A stretch of DNA of 64,000 nucleotides from Paractinoplanes maris (lineage in GTDB: Bacteria; Actinomycetota; Actinomycetes; Mycobacteriales; Micromonosporaceae), in the NCBI RefSeq assembly GCF_023544465.1, contig NZ_JALPVL010000002.1:248001-312000 (forward strand), in the 5' to 3' direction. The notes beneath the pieces were generated by a model. That model saw only the letters and a program-made list of their open reading frames with translations, searched no databases and was not told the origin of the DNA. The first letter of the stretch is position 1. The number at the start of each line of letters is the position of its first letter. Position numbers and translations under genes: made by a program. Shown piece after piece: positions 41,408 to 51,485 of this stretch.

Positions 41408-43926
41408 CGAGACAAGAGTGCCTCAAGACGGCGGTTGACCGCGGCCAGCGTGGCCCGGACCATCGCATGCCGGTCGTCACTGGTCACCACAGCCGAGCCG
41501 GCCAGCTGCTCGACCCAGCCGCCGCAGGACAGCAGCAGCACGACCACGGCGACCTGCGACGCGCCGAACGGCACCGCGGCCGCGTGCTCGACGAAGCACC
41601 GGGCCGGGCCGTCGGGGTGCTCCGAGTCGGCGAGCAGCTCGTCGACCGCGCCGGCCGTCGCCATCGCGCACAGGCGGAGCAGGTAGCCGTCGACGGCGGG
41701 ACCGCTGGCCACACCGGACGCCGTGCGGGTGCCGACGGCGAGGCGGACCTCGACGGTGGCGTCCGACCCGAACGTGTTGACGTGCACGTTCTCGATGACG
41801 ATGCGGGGGCCGGGGTGCTCGCCGGGGTAGAGCGGCCGCGGTTGTCCGCACTCGACACCGGTCGGGACGACCTCGGTCGCCTCCTCGACCTCGGGGACGA
41901 GCCGGGCCGCGGCGGCGTGCCGGTCGCGCGCTTCCCGTTCCCGGGACTCGCGCTCCTTAACCTCGCGCACCCGCGCTTCCTCCTCGCGGGCCTCGCGCTC
42001 GTTGGCCTGGCGAAGTCGTGCCTCCAGCTCGCGGGCGGCCCGCAGGTCGCGGGCCTCGCGCTCGCGGCTCTCACGCTCACGCGCCTCGAGCTCCCGGCTC
42101 CGGCGTTCCCTCGCTTCGCGCTCCTGGGTTTCCCGCTGGCGGGTCTCGCGCTCCCGGGACTCGCGCTCCCGGGACTCGCGCTCCCGGGTTTCCCGCTGGA
42201 GGGCCTCGCGCTCCCGGGTTTCCCGCTCCTGGGCCTCGCGGTCCCGGGTCTCCCGCTCCCGGGACTCACGTTCGGCGGCCTCGCGGTTGACGCGCTCTTC
42301 CACTCGCTCCCGCGACGGGGCGAAGCGATCGACGGACGCAGCCGGCGGCACTGCCACCGCGGGTGTGGAGGTCGAAGCCGGCTCGGCCGAGCGAGCCCGG
42401 GGCGTAAGGGGCGGCGGGGAGATCGGGGCCGCGGGCGAAGCCGGAGCCTCGGCGAGCGGTGCCGGGGCAAGCGGTGACTGGGCGAGTGGCGAAGGGGCAA
42501 GTGACGAAGGGGCAAGGGGTGGCTGGGCAAGTGGTGACTGGGCGAGCGGCGGCGGGGCGAGCGGGGTGGCCCGGGTGGGCTGTGCGGGCACGGCCGGGGC
42601 CGGCGCGGGCCCGGCCAGGGGCTCGCCGGGCATGGCGGCGTCGAGGCCCATCCGGTCCTGCAGCAGGCGGGCCACCCGGCGGCTCACCTCGGCCGGGTCG
42701 GCGCCCTCGGCCAGATCCAGCCGCAAGCTGTGCGCACCGGTCGGGGTCTGGCGCAGCGACGCGTCACGCACTCCCTCGACCTCGCGGACCGCCGCCAGGA
42801 TCGCCTGCACGTCGAATCCTTCCTCGCGTTCCTGCGCGGGCAACACGTCGCCGCGGCGCAGATGGGTGGCGATCCGGGCGAGGGCGGGGGTCTCCGCGGT
42901 GGCCTCGACGAGCGGCGGCTCGGGCACGCCCTTGGGCACATCGGGCTGGGCGGGAACCCGTTGGGGCAGGCCACGAGGGTTCGGCTCCCCCGGGGCCTCG
43001 AGGCGCGCGGTGGTCTCGCCGAAACCCGAGTAAGGGGTCGGTGGCGTGGGTGGCGTGGGCGTCGCGTAGCTCTTCAGCGGCTCGAACGGCGTCGGCGTCT
43101 CATAGGGAGCGGGCGGCTCGTAGGACAAGCGCCGGGGAAAGCTGGACGGGTCGTACGCCGGGCGGGTGGGCCCGGACTCGTCGGAGGCCACCCGTGGCAC
43201 GCCCTGGATCGGCGTGCCCCCGCTCAGCGCGTGGCGGGGCGGCTCGGTGGTGCTGTGCTCGGCCGTGCCCCAGTCGGCGCGGCGGCCGCCGGGCGTGGCC
43301 GGGCGCACCAGCGGCACGGCGGCCCGCTGCTGGGTGGCCGGCGGTGGGGGCGGGGGCGCGTCGTCGAGGTCACCCTCGTACGGATAAGGCGGGGCGCTGC
43401 TGGGCGTCGGGACGTCGTAGGCCCGCGGCGCGGCGGGGCGGCCCGGGGTCAGATTTCCGCTGCCGGTGCCGGGCTCGGGCGGGGTGGGCGCGCCCTTCGA
43501 CGACGTGAGCGGGCTCAGCAACTCGGAGAACCGGGACCTGTCCCAGCGGGAGCCACTGGCCGGGGACTCCCCGGACGGGGGAATCTCGCCACTTTTCCGG
43601 GCATCGGATTTCTGGGCATCGACGAAACCGGGCGGGGCCGGGGCCGGGGCGGGCGCCGGAATGCTCGACGAGGGCTGCGCCGACACGGGCAGGGCGGAAA
43701 CCGGCAGGGCCGAGGACGGAAATGCCGGATTACGCGGGAATGAGCGCGTTTCGGTGCCCGGACGACGCCAGGCCGGCACCTCGTCGTCGGTCTCGACGGC
43801 GGAGCCCGTGTAGGACCAGGGACTATCTGATGTCGCCCAGCCGTTCACCCGAGTGCGCTCACGCGAATCGGCGCCGTTGCCGCTGTCTGCGGCTCCGGCG
43901 TCTCCGGAATGCCCTGATTCATCCAC
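41404..43926 (-). CDS. Large modular protein with a Glu/Arg single-helix domain, unknown function
   Basis: The 840-residue protein starts at GTG 43926 behind GAGGAG. Residues 1-345 are disordered and Pro/Ser-rich. Residues 346-430 form a compact beta-alpha-beta-like domain (FDVQAILAAVREVEGVRDAS, ADPAEVSRRVARLLQDRMGL). Residues 431-535 are a linker of PLAQSPLAP repeats. Residues 536-675 are almost wholly Glu and Arg (RESRERETRDREAQERE pattern), which predicts a long stable single alpha-helix. Residues 708-840 form a second globular domain (VIENVHVNTFGSDATVEVRL). No family is recognised. It is coupled to the hydrolase downstream and divergent from a TetR gene; a scaffold or spacer role is inference. 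Confidence 0.8.
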   Translation of the reverse strand: MDESGHSGDAGAADSGNGADSRERTRVNGWATSDSPWSYTGSAVETDDEVPAWRRPGTETRSFPRNPAFPSSALPVSALPVSAQPSSSIPAPAPAPAPPGFVDAQKSDARKSGEIPPSGESPASGSRWDRSRFSELLSPLTSSKGAPTPPEPGTGSGNLTPGRPAAPRAYDVPTPSSAPPYPYEGDLDDAPPPPPPATQQRAAVPLVRPATPGGRRADWGTAEHSTTEPPRHALSGGTPIQGVPRVASDESGPTRPAYDPSSFPRRLSYEPPAPYETPTPFEPLKSYATPTPPTPPTPYSGFGETTARLEAPGEPNPRGLPQRVPAQPDVPKGVPEPPLVEATAETPALARIATHLRRGDVLPAQEREEGFDVQAILAAVREVEGVRDASLRQTPTGAHSLRLDLAEGADPAEVSRRVARLLQDRMGLDAAMPGEPLAGPAPAPAVPAQPTRATPLAPPPLAQSPLAQPPLAPSSLAPSPLAQSPLAPAPLAEAPASPAAPISPPPLTPRARSAEPASTSTPAVAVPPAASVDRFAPSRERVEERVNREAAERESRERETRDREAQERETREREALQRETRERESRERESRERETRQRETQEREARERRSRELEARERESREREARDLRAARELEARLRQANEREAREEEARVREVKERESREREARDRHAAAARLVPEVEEATEVVPTGVECGQPRPLYPGEHPGPRIVIENVHVNTFGSDATVEVRLAVGTRTASGVASGPAVDGYLLRLCAMATAGAVDELLADSEHPDGPARCFVEHAAAVPFGASQVAVVVLLLSCGGWVEQLAGSAVVTSDDRHAMVRATLAAVNRRLEALLSR

Positions 43927-44079
43927 CGCGTGCTCCTCGCTCGCCCCCGCTGAGGCTACCGTGTGCTTGCAGTGGCGATAAGTTGCAGCGGCGCGACAAT
44001 TGCCCATCGACAGCATCACGCGCCGATCCGGGCAATCCGCGCCGGCGAACGGGGTCCCACCCCTGGAGGTACGAGAGAC

Positions 44080-44739
44080 ATGACCGCTGCGTCCGGCGGA
44101 GCTCAGACGGCCCGTCCCACCCGTCTGCCGCGCTCCGCACGCCGTAAGCAACTGCTGGCGGCGGCTCAGCAGATCTTCGTGGCGCACGGCTACCACGCCG
44201 CGGCGATGGATGACATCGCCGAACGGGCGGGGGTCTCCAAGCCCGTGCTCTACCAGCACTTCCCCGGCAAGCTGGAGCTTTACCTGGCGCTGCTCGACAC
44301 GCATTGCGACGCGATAATCGCCAAGGTTCGCGACGCCATGCTGGCCACCGCCGACAACAAGGAGCGGGTCAAGGGCGCCGTCCGGGCGTATTTCGACTTC
44401 ATGGATCACGAGAGCGAGGCGTTCCGGCTCGTCTTCGAGAGCGACCTGCGCAACGACCCGCAGGTGCGCCAGCGGGTCGAACGCGTCGAGCAGGGCTGCA
44501 TCGCCGCCGTGACCGACACCATCATCTCGGACACCAACCTGGCCGGCGACTCGGCTCGGCTGCTCGCTTCGGGCCTCGTCGGGGCGGCCGGACAGTCGGC
44601 CCAGTTCTGGCTCGCGAGCGGACGGCGTACGCCTAAAGCTGAAGCCGAAGCGCTCGTAGCTGCGCTTATCTGGCGGGGAATAGCGAGCTTCCCCCTCCAG
44701 GGCGGCGCATCAGGCGGCACCACGGCCGAAATCGGATAG
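44080..44739 (+). CDS. TetR family transcriptional regulator
   Basis: The 219-residue protein starts at ATG 44080 behind GGAGG. The TetR DNA-binding domain occupies residues 18-65 (RRKQLLAAAQQIFVAHGYHA, then AGVSKPVLYQHFPGKLEL). The C-terminal domain resembles the TetR_C_33-like group. Its neighbour downstream is a DUF3107 gene 36 bases away. In M. tuberculosis an equivalent TetR gene and DUF3107 gene are adjacent in the same order, so this is a conserved pair. It is divergent from the large Glu/Arg-rich protein gene and may regulate it. Confidence 0.93.
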   Translation: MTAASGGAQTARPTRLPRSARRKQLLAAAQQIFVAHGYHAAAMDDIAERAGVSKPVLYQHFPGKLELYLALLDTHCDAIIAKVRDAMLATADNKERVKGAVRAYFDFMDHESEAFRLVFESDLRNDPQVRQRVERVEQGCIAAVTDTIISDTNLAGDSARLLASGLVGAAGQSAQFWLASGRRTPKAEAEALVAALIWRGIASFPLQGGASGGTTAEIG

Positions 44740-44775
44740 CCTGGCACGCGGTAAGACAGCGAAAAGGAGGGCCCC

Positions 44776-45000
44776 GTGGAGGTCAAGATCGGCGTGCAGC
44801 ACACGCCGCGTGAGCTGGTGCTCGAGAGCGCTCAGACCCCGGCGGAGGTTGAGCAGGCCGTGACCGAGGCGATGGCCAAGGACAGCGTGCTGTCGCTCAC
44901 AGACGAAAAGGGTCGCAAGGTGATCATCCCGATCGCCAAGGTGGCCTACGTGGAGATCGCCGACTCCAACCCGCGTCCGTTCGGGTTCACCACCCGCTGA
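44776..45000 (+). CDS. DUF3107 protein
   Basis: The 74-residue protein starts at GTG 44776 and matches the DUF3107 family: VKIGVQHTPRELVLES then EKGRKVIIPIAKVAYVEI. Members are small proteins adjacent to TetR and DEAD-box helicase genes. Their function is unknown. It follows the TetR gene by 36 bases and is followed by a strong terminator, so these two form a short transcription unit. Confidence 0.93.
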   Translation: MEVKIGVQHTPRELVLESAQTPAEVEQAVTEAMAKDSVLSLTDEKGRKVIIPIAKVAYVEIADSNPRPFGFTTR

Positions 45001-45016
45001 GTTAGTTCCCGCAGTC

Positions 45017-45050
45017 GCGGAGGGCGTCCCCACCCGGGGGCGCCCTCCGC
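45017..45050 (+). terminator. Terminator hairpin behind DUF3107
   Basis: GCGGAGGGCG (45017-45026) pairs perfectly with CGCCCTCCGC (45041-45050), with a partly complementary TCCCC/GGGGG inner stem. A short T-rich stretch follows. It ends the TetR-DUF3107 unit, 17 bases past the stop. Confidence 0.8.
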
Positions 45051-45100
45051 GTGCTTTCCGGCTGGAAGTCCGCTCTGAGGTGCACGATCGCCCAGTCGGG

Positions 45101-45106
45101 TAGACT
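45101..45106 (+). promoter_or_regulatory. Possible -10 element of the DEAD helicase promoter with a long leader
   Basis: TAGACT fits the actinobacterial -10 consensus. If used, the transcript has a leader of about 145-150 bases before ATG 45260. The leader holds a GTTGCCG/CGGCAAC stem (45113-45119 with 45146-45152). The -35 region is poor. A long structured leader would be typical for RNA helicase genes that autoregulate. Confidence 0.3.
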
Positions 45107-45259
45107 AGTCGCGTTGCCGTCGACGTCGATCTCTACCGATCGCCGCGGCAACCCGCGCGTGCGGCCCGCTTTTCTCCTGTGAGCGTGTGGCCCGCGCCCT
45201 ATCCACACCGCGCCCCAGACTTCCGACGGGCGCACCACGAGAGGCACCCGTAAAACTTC

Positions 45260-47185
<1,926 letters not shown>

Positions 47186-47197
47186 CCTCCGTACGGG

Positions 47198-47233
47198 AAA
47201 GCCCCTTGGTCCTCGACGACCGAGGGGCTTTTT
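47198..47233. terminator. Rho-independent terminator
   Basis: AAAGCCCCTTGGTC (47198-47211) pairs with GACCGAGGGGCTTT (47218-47231) with a 6-base loop and one G-U pair, followed on the plus strand by a T-run ending at 47233. It ends the helicase gene and can serve the convergent DUF2470 gene, whose stop is at 47240. Confidence 0.9.
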
Positions 47234-47239
47234 ACCGTT

Positions 47240-47539
47240 CTAGTGGCTGGGCTCGATGCCCAGGGCCGCGCAGGCGTCGCGATACATGCGGACGGCCTCG
47301 GCCCGCACCTGGCGGCGCTCGGTGAGCCGTTCCGAGAAGGGCACGCTCACCGGCACCTCGATGCCGTCGACCACCGCCTTGAACTCCATCGCGTCGGCGT
47401 CCAGGCCGGACACCCGGGCCGCGGTCGCCGCCGGCATGCCGCCGAGCGCGCGCACGATGAGGACATTGTCGTCGGCGTGGTCGTCGTTCATGTGCCGGGC
47501 GATCTGGTCGACGACCTCGGGCGGAAACGGGTCGGTCAC
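47240..47539 (-). CDS. DUF2470 heme-related protein
   Basis: The 99-residue protein starts at GTG 47539. It matches DUF2470, the small domain also found at the C-terminus of HugZ-type heme proteins: QIARHMNDDHADDNVLIVRA with conserved His-Met-Asn and Asp-His residues, and DADAMEFKAVVDG. It lies 27 bases downstream of the heme oxygenase gene on the same strand, so the two probably work in heme degradation or binding. Confidence 0.9.
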   Translation of the reverse strand: MTDPFPPEVVDQIARHMNDDHADDNVLIVRALGGMPAATAARVSGLDADAMEFKAVVDGIEVPVSVPFSERLTERRQVRAEAVRMYRDACAALGIEPSH

Positions 47540-47566
47540 GGGTGCGGCCCTCCTGGCGGGACGGAT

Positions 47567-48226
47567 TCAGCCCCAGCGGCTCTGGAGCTCGTCGAGCACG
47601 GCGATGTTCAGGCGGTAGGCGCCGGTGACCTCGGCGATGAACTCGTCCTGCTCGGCGAGGGTCCAGGGCGCCGCGTCGAGCAGGGCGCGGTAGTGGCTCT
47701 TGAAGGCCGACGGGTCGACCCCGGCGAACACGAAGAAACGGTGGCCGTCGGCGCCGGGCAGGCCGTAGGACTGGGCGATGGCGGGGCCGAGGTATTGGCC
47801 GCCGGAGAGGTCGCCGATGTAGCGCGTGTATTGGTGGGCGACAAAACCGGTGGCGGCACGGTGGGCCACGTCGCGTAGGCGCGTGCAATAGACGGTGGTG
47901 GCCGGTAGCGCGAAGAGGCGGTCGGCCCACCTCGGCCCGTACAGGAACTGAAGGTCGGCCTCGAGGGACGGCAACCGGCGCAGCTCAGGGAACAGGAACG
48001 TGCCGACCACCGGGTCGTCGGCCATCGTGGTGGCGGCCGACTCGAGTGCCTCGTAGATGAACCAGTGCTGCGCGGTCAGATCCGCATATGCCTCCCAGGG
48101 CAGGCGGCCGGCCGCGAGCGCGTCGAGGAAGCCGCTGCGCTGGGCCGCGTCGTGCGCACCGACTGTGTTACGGCGCACACGAACGGAAAGCCGGGCAGCC
48201 CCCGGCGGATCGGTCATCAATGACAT
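47567..48226 (-). CDS. Biliverdin-producing heme oxygenase
   Basis: The 219-residue protein starts at ATG 48226 (ATG 48217 and TTG 48232 are alternatives). It has the all-helical heme oxygenase fold. The proximal heme ligand histidine lies in NTVGAHDAAQRSGFL, and the distal helix signature YTRYIGDLSGGQYLG with the conserved glycines is intact. The enzyme opens heme to biliverdin, CO and free iron. The DUF2470 gene follows. No heme transporter gene is adjacent. Confidence 0.95.
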   Translation of the reverse strand: MSLMTDPPGAARLSVRVRRNTVGAHDAAQRSGFLDALAAGRLPWEAYADLTAQHWFIYEALESAATTMADDPVVGTFLFPELRRLPSLEADLQFLYGPRWADRLFALPATTVYCTRLRDVAHRAATGFVAHQYTRYIGDLSGGQYLGPAIAQSYGLPGADGHRFFVFAGVDPSAFKSHYRALLDAAPWTLAEQDEFIAEVTGAYRLNIAVLDELQSRWG

Positions 48227-48359
48227 CGGCAAGGCACCCCACTTCCCAGCCCATCAGCCTATCTAAAGATCCACATGGCACCGAAGGCACCTCACGGCCC
48301 GTGCGCGGCGGGATCCTACGCCGTGCGGGTTTCCGAACAACGCGCGGCAGAATGGAGAC

Positions 48360-49502
48360 ATGCCACAAATGCTCGACGACGCCCTGACCGAGGTCCGGGA
48401 ACTGCTGCTCGCGCCCGGGTTGACCCGTGCCGTCGCGGCCGGCCGCCGCCGCGGGTTCACTCCTTCGGTGACCAGGGCCGAGGTCCGGCCGGTGACGCTC
48501 AAAGGTGGCCCGCGACTGCAGATCGTGACGGACGACGGCTCGCGACCGTTCACTCGTAACGTAGCGCCCGGCGCCGAGGCGTCGGCGGCGATCGACGAGT
48601 TGCTGGCCGAGCCCTTCGGGAACTGGCACGTTTCCACCGACACGGTCACCCTGCAACTGCGAGTCACCAAGAAGGGTGAAGCGCAGGTGCACCGGGCGGC
48701 CGCCGCGCCCACCCCGGCGCCGGCGACGGACGGGCACGATCGGCAGAAGCAGTGGCTGCTCGACCCGGGTGATCCGCTGTTCGAGGTGATCGGCGGCAAC
48801 GCGGCCAAGCGGCGCCAGATCGACGCCTTCCTGCGGGCGCTGGCGGCCACCCTGCCGTCGGAGCTGCCGTCACCGCTGCGCGTGGTCGACCTGGGCTGCG
48901 GAAACGCTTACCTGACGTTCGCGGCCTACCGCTACCTGGCTGGGCGGGGCGTGTCGGTCCAGGTGGTGGGGGTCGATGTGCGGGAGGACCAGCGCGTACG
49001 GAACACAGCGGTGGCCGAGCGGCTCGGCTGCGCCGACGACGTGACCTTTGTGGCGGGCACGATCGAGGAGGTGTCGCTGCCGTTCGAGCCCGACCTGGTG
49101 CTCGCGCTGCACGCCTGCGACACCGCCACCGACCAGGCGCTGGCCCGGGCCGTGGAGTGGCGGGCGCAGTGGACGCTGGCCGCGCCGTGCTGCCACCACG
49201 ACATCGCGGCCCAGCTCAAGGGGCGTCCCGCGCCGGCCCCGTTCGGCGAGCTGACCCGGCACGCCATCATGCGGGAGCGCTTCGCCGACGTGCTGACCGA
49301 CTCGCTGCGGGCCGCGCTGCTGCGGCTGAACGGCTACAAGGTCGAGGTCGTCGAGTTCATCGACTCGGCCCACACCCCGCGCAACCTGCTGCTGCGGGCC
49401 CGCCGTACCTCGACCCCACCCACCGAGGCCCAACAAGCCGAGTACGAGTCCTTGACCTCGGAGTGGGGCGTGACCCCGGCCCTGGAGAAAATGCTCCGCT
49501 GA
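48360..49502 (+). CDS. SAM-dependent methyltransferase domain protein (METTL25/RRNAD-like)
   Basis: The 380-residue protein has a variable N-terminal third and a methyltransferase domain from residue 175: RVVDLGCGNAYLTFAAYRYL (motif I), VVGVDVREDQ (acidic end), ALHACDTATDQAL, and APCCHHDIAAQL. The last motif is typical of the methyltransferase-13 branch shared with eukaryotic METTL25/RRNAD1. Its substrate is unknown. It is divergent from heme oxygenase, with about 130 bases between starts. Confidence 0.9.
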   Translation: MPQMLDDALTEVRELLLAPGLTRAVAAGRRRGFTPSVTRAEVRPVTLKGGPRLQIVTDDGSRPFTRNVAPGAEASAAIDELLAEPFGNWHVSTDTVTLQLRVTKKGEAQVHRAAAAPTPAPATDGHDRQKQWLLDPGDPLFEVIGGNAAKRRQIDAFLRALAATLPSELPSPLRVVDLGCGNAYLTFAAYRYLAGRGVSVQVVGVDVREDQRVRNTAVAERLGCADDVTFVAGTIEEVSLPFEPDLVLALHACDTATDQALARAVEWRAQWTLAAPCCHHDIAAQLKGRPAPAPFGELTRHAIMRERFADVLTDSLRAALLRLNGYKVEVVEFIDSAHTPRNLLLRARRTSTPPTEAQQAEYESLTSEWGVTPALEKMLR

Positions 49503-49550
49503 CCGCTCGCGGGTTGCCTTTGCGTCCGCTCGCTATTTGCCGGCGCGCCC

Positions 49551-50660
49551 TCAGTCGACCTTGAGAGTCCAGGCCGCGGTGTGGACCTGGCCGGCCACCT
49601 GGAAGTCGAAGAACATGCGGTAGCTGCCGCTGCTCGGCGCGGTCAGCCAGAACTTGACCTTGCCGTCGACCAGCGTCGCCTCGGGGTGGACGTGCACGTA
49701 GGCCAGGTCACCCTCCCGCATGACGACCAGGTGGCCGAACGCGCCGAGATAAGGGTCGAGCTTGGCGATCCGCCCGCCGGCACCGGTCACGGTCATCAGC
49801 AGCGGCTGGGTGGCCTGCGTGCCGGGCGTGCCCTCATAGGTCACCGCGAAGCCGTCCGGGCTGTCGCTGCGCCCCGGCGCGGGCAGCGCCTGCGGTGCGT
49901 AGTCGCCCGCCACAGTCAGGTCGCCGCCGAGCGTGGTCGCGGTCTGCTGCCCACCGACGACGGCGGTGAAGTCGGCGATCATCCGATAGATGCCCGGTTC
50001 GGCCAGCGTGAGGTCGATCCCCCAGGTGCCGTCGGTCGCCATGGTCGGGTGCAGATGCTGAAAACCGGTCAGGTCGCGCCGGACGACGATCAGGTGCAGA
50101 GGCTTGTCGTGCACGGTCGCGTACGTCGTGACCGGCGCCCCACCCGCCCCGGCAACCCGGAAGCTGAGCCGCTGCGGCTTGCCCGCCACGAAGGTCGTCG
50201 TCTCGGGCACCAGGGTGAGACCAGCCGAGCTGAGTGACAGACCACCGACGGCGGCACCCATCGGCATGGCCGCGCCGGGCTGAGTGGCAGTGCCGTCGGA
50301 GTTGTGCGTATGCGGCTGGTTCTCGTCCATGGCCATACCCGGCATGGACGACCCGGTCTGCGTACCGGCCGGGGGCGGCGCCGAGGCTGAGGCCGTCGAG
50401 TTGTTCAGCCGCCCGAGCCCATACCCCGCGAACAGCACGACGATCAGCACCGCGCCGAAAGCCGCCAGCCGAAACCCGGCCCGGTCCCCCACCGGAGTCT
50501 CAGCCCCACCGTCCGCAGAGTTGGTCGGCGCACCTCCGCTCGGAGGCTGGCCGTCCGCGGGCTTTGCCGCCGCCGCTTGCTGCTGGGGCCGCGCGTCGGA
50601 CTGTGACGCCTCGGCACCGGGGTGGCGGACGTGGTCGTCGCTGGCGGCGGCGTCAGGCAT
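49551..50660 (-). CDS. Membrane protein with a Met/His-rich loop, copper-response context
   Basis: The 369-residue protein starts at ATG 50660 and overlaps the CopZ-like gene by 8 bases. An N-terminal Pro/Ala-rich region precedes one membrane helix (about 62-84). The extracellular part contains a copper-ligand-like stretch PGMAMDENQPHTHN followed by beta-rich domains with several His residues (HLHPTM, LAYVHVHPEA). The call rests on its coupling with a copper chaperone and CsoR. It may bind or buffer extracytoplasmic copper; the reaction, if any, is unknown. Confidence 0.82.
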   Translation of the reverse strand: MPDAAASDDHVRHPGAEASQSDARPQQQAAAAKPADGQPPSGGAPTNSADGGAETPVGDRAGFRLAAFGAVLIVVLFAGYGLGRLNNSTASASAPPPAGTQTGSSMPGMAMDENQPHTHNSDGTATQPGAAMPMGAAVGGLSLSSAGLTLVPETTTFVAGKPQRLSFRVAGAGGAPVTTYATVHDKPLHLIVVRRDLTGFQHLHPTMATDGTWGIDLTLAEPGIYRMIADFTAVVGGQQTATTLGGDLTVAGDYAPQALPAPGRSDSPDGFAVTYEGTPGTQATQPLLMTVTGAGGRIAKLDPYLGAFGHLVVMREGDLAYVHVHPEATLVDGKVKFWLTAPSSGSYRMFFDFQVAGQVHTAAWTLKVD

Positions 50661-50865
50661 TCGCGAGCTCGTAGCCGGCCTCGTCCACCGCCGCGCGCAC
50701 CGCGTCATCGCTGAGCGGGGCCTCGCTGGTCACGGTGACCGCACCGGAGGCGAGATCAACCTGCACGTCGCCCACGCCCGGCAGAGCGGTCAGCTCCCCG
50801 GTCACCGCTTGCACGCAGTGCCCGCAGGTCATGCCGGTCACGGTGTAGGTATTGGTCACAGCCAT
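50653..50865 (-). CDS. Copper chaperone (HMA domain)
   Basis: The 70-residue protein is a single heavy-metal-associated domain with the metal-binding GMTCGHCVQAV motif and the ferredoxin-like beta-alpha-beta-beta-alpha-beta pattern. It starts at ATG 50865 with GAAAGG upstream. CopZ-type chaperones carry Cu(I) to exporters or regulators. It lies between csoR and the Met/His-rich membrane protein gene on the same strand. No copper P-type ATPase gene is in the window. Confidence 0.94.
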   Translation of the reverse strand: MAVTNTYTVTGMTCGHCVQAVTGELTALPGVGDVQVDLASGAVTVTSEAPLSDDAVRAAVDEAGYELANA

Positions 50866-50958
50866 GGCAGAAAGCCTTTCAGAACGGGTCACACGGACGG
50901 GCACTTCACTCGCTCATCGCGCCGGACAACCGAGCCCCGGCGCAGAAGCGGAGCCCGG

Positions 50959-51264
50959 TCAGGAGCGGACGAGCCGGGCGATCGCGTCCGACGCCTCTTT
51001 CACCTTGGCGGTCGGATCCCCGGCACGAGCCGCGTCGACGACGCAGTGCGCCAAGTGATCCTCGAGCAGGCCGACCGCCACCGCCTGCAGAGCACTCTTG
51101 GCCGCCGAGATCTGGGTCAGGACGTCGATGCAGTAAGTGTCCTCATCAACCATCCGCTGGAGCCCACGGATCTGCCCCTCGATGCGCCGGAGACGCCCGA
51201 GCAGGGCAGCCTTGTCCCCTGAATACCCATGCGGACCATGCTGCGGCGTCACTTCATCGGACAT
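50959..51264 (-). CDS. Metal-sensing transcriptional repressor, CsoR family
   Basis: The 101-residue protein starts at ATG 51264. The all-helical CsoR fold is evident, and the Cys-His-Cys copper ligands are in DEDTYCIDV and LEDHLAHCVV. Apo-CsoR represses and Cu(I) binding releases DNA. It heads a minus-strand group with the copper chaperone and the Met/His-rich protein. A candidate operator overlaps the region just upstream of its start. Confidence 0.93.
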   Translation of the reverse strand: MSDEVTPQHGPHGYSGDKAALLGRLRRIEGQIRGLQRMVDEDTYCIDVLTQISAAKSALQAVAVGLLEDHLAHCVVDAARAGDPTAKVKEASDAIARLVRS

Positions 51265-51273
51265 GACGCCAGC

Positions 51274-51290
51274 ATACCCCCTCCCCGTAT
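51274..51290. promoter_or_regulatory. Candidate CsoR operator
   Basis: ATACCCCCTCCCCGTAT has palindromic ATAC/GTAT ends enclosing C-tracts, similar to the ends of CsoR boxes, although the inner C-tracts are not mirror-symmetric. It lies 9 bases upstream of the csoR start codon. The remaining gap to 51485 (about 195 bases) holds only imperfect GC hairpins and no gene. Confidence 0.35.
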
Positions 51291-51485
51291 CCATCCCGCT
51301 CGCCCCCACACCATCCCGAGCCAGCGCATGTCGACGTGCACGGCGCTGCGCAGGCGCCGCCCGACCGCACGCCACCGGCTCGCCGCTGAACACCGGCTCG
51401 GCGGTGAACCCGGATGGGGACGGGCCCAGCCCGATGACACCGTCCGGCGAGTTGGAAGGACCGGCGGTGCCGGGGACCGCGGTGA

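Noticed and set aside
45199..45207. CTATCCACA considered as a further DnaA box
   Set aside because: Isolated and one base off consensus, so it is not distinguishable from chance.
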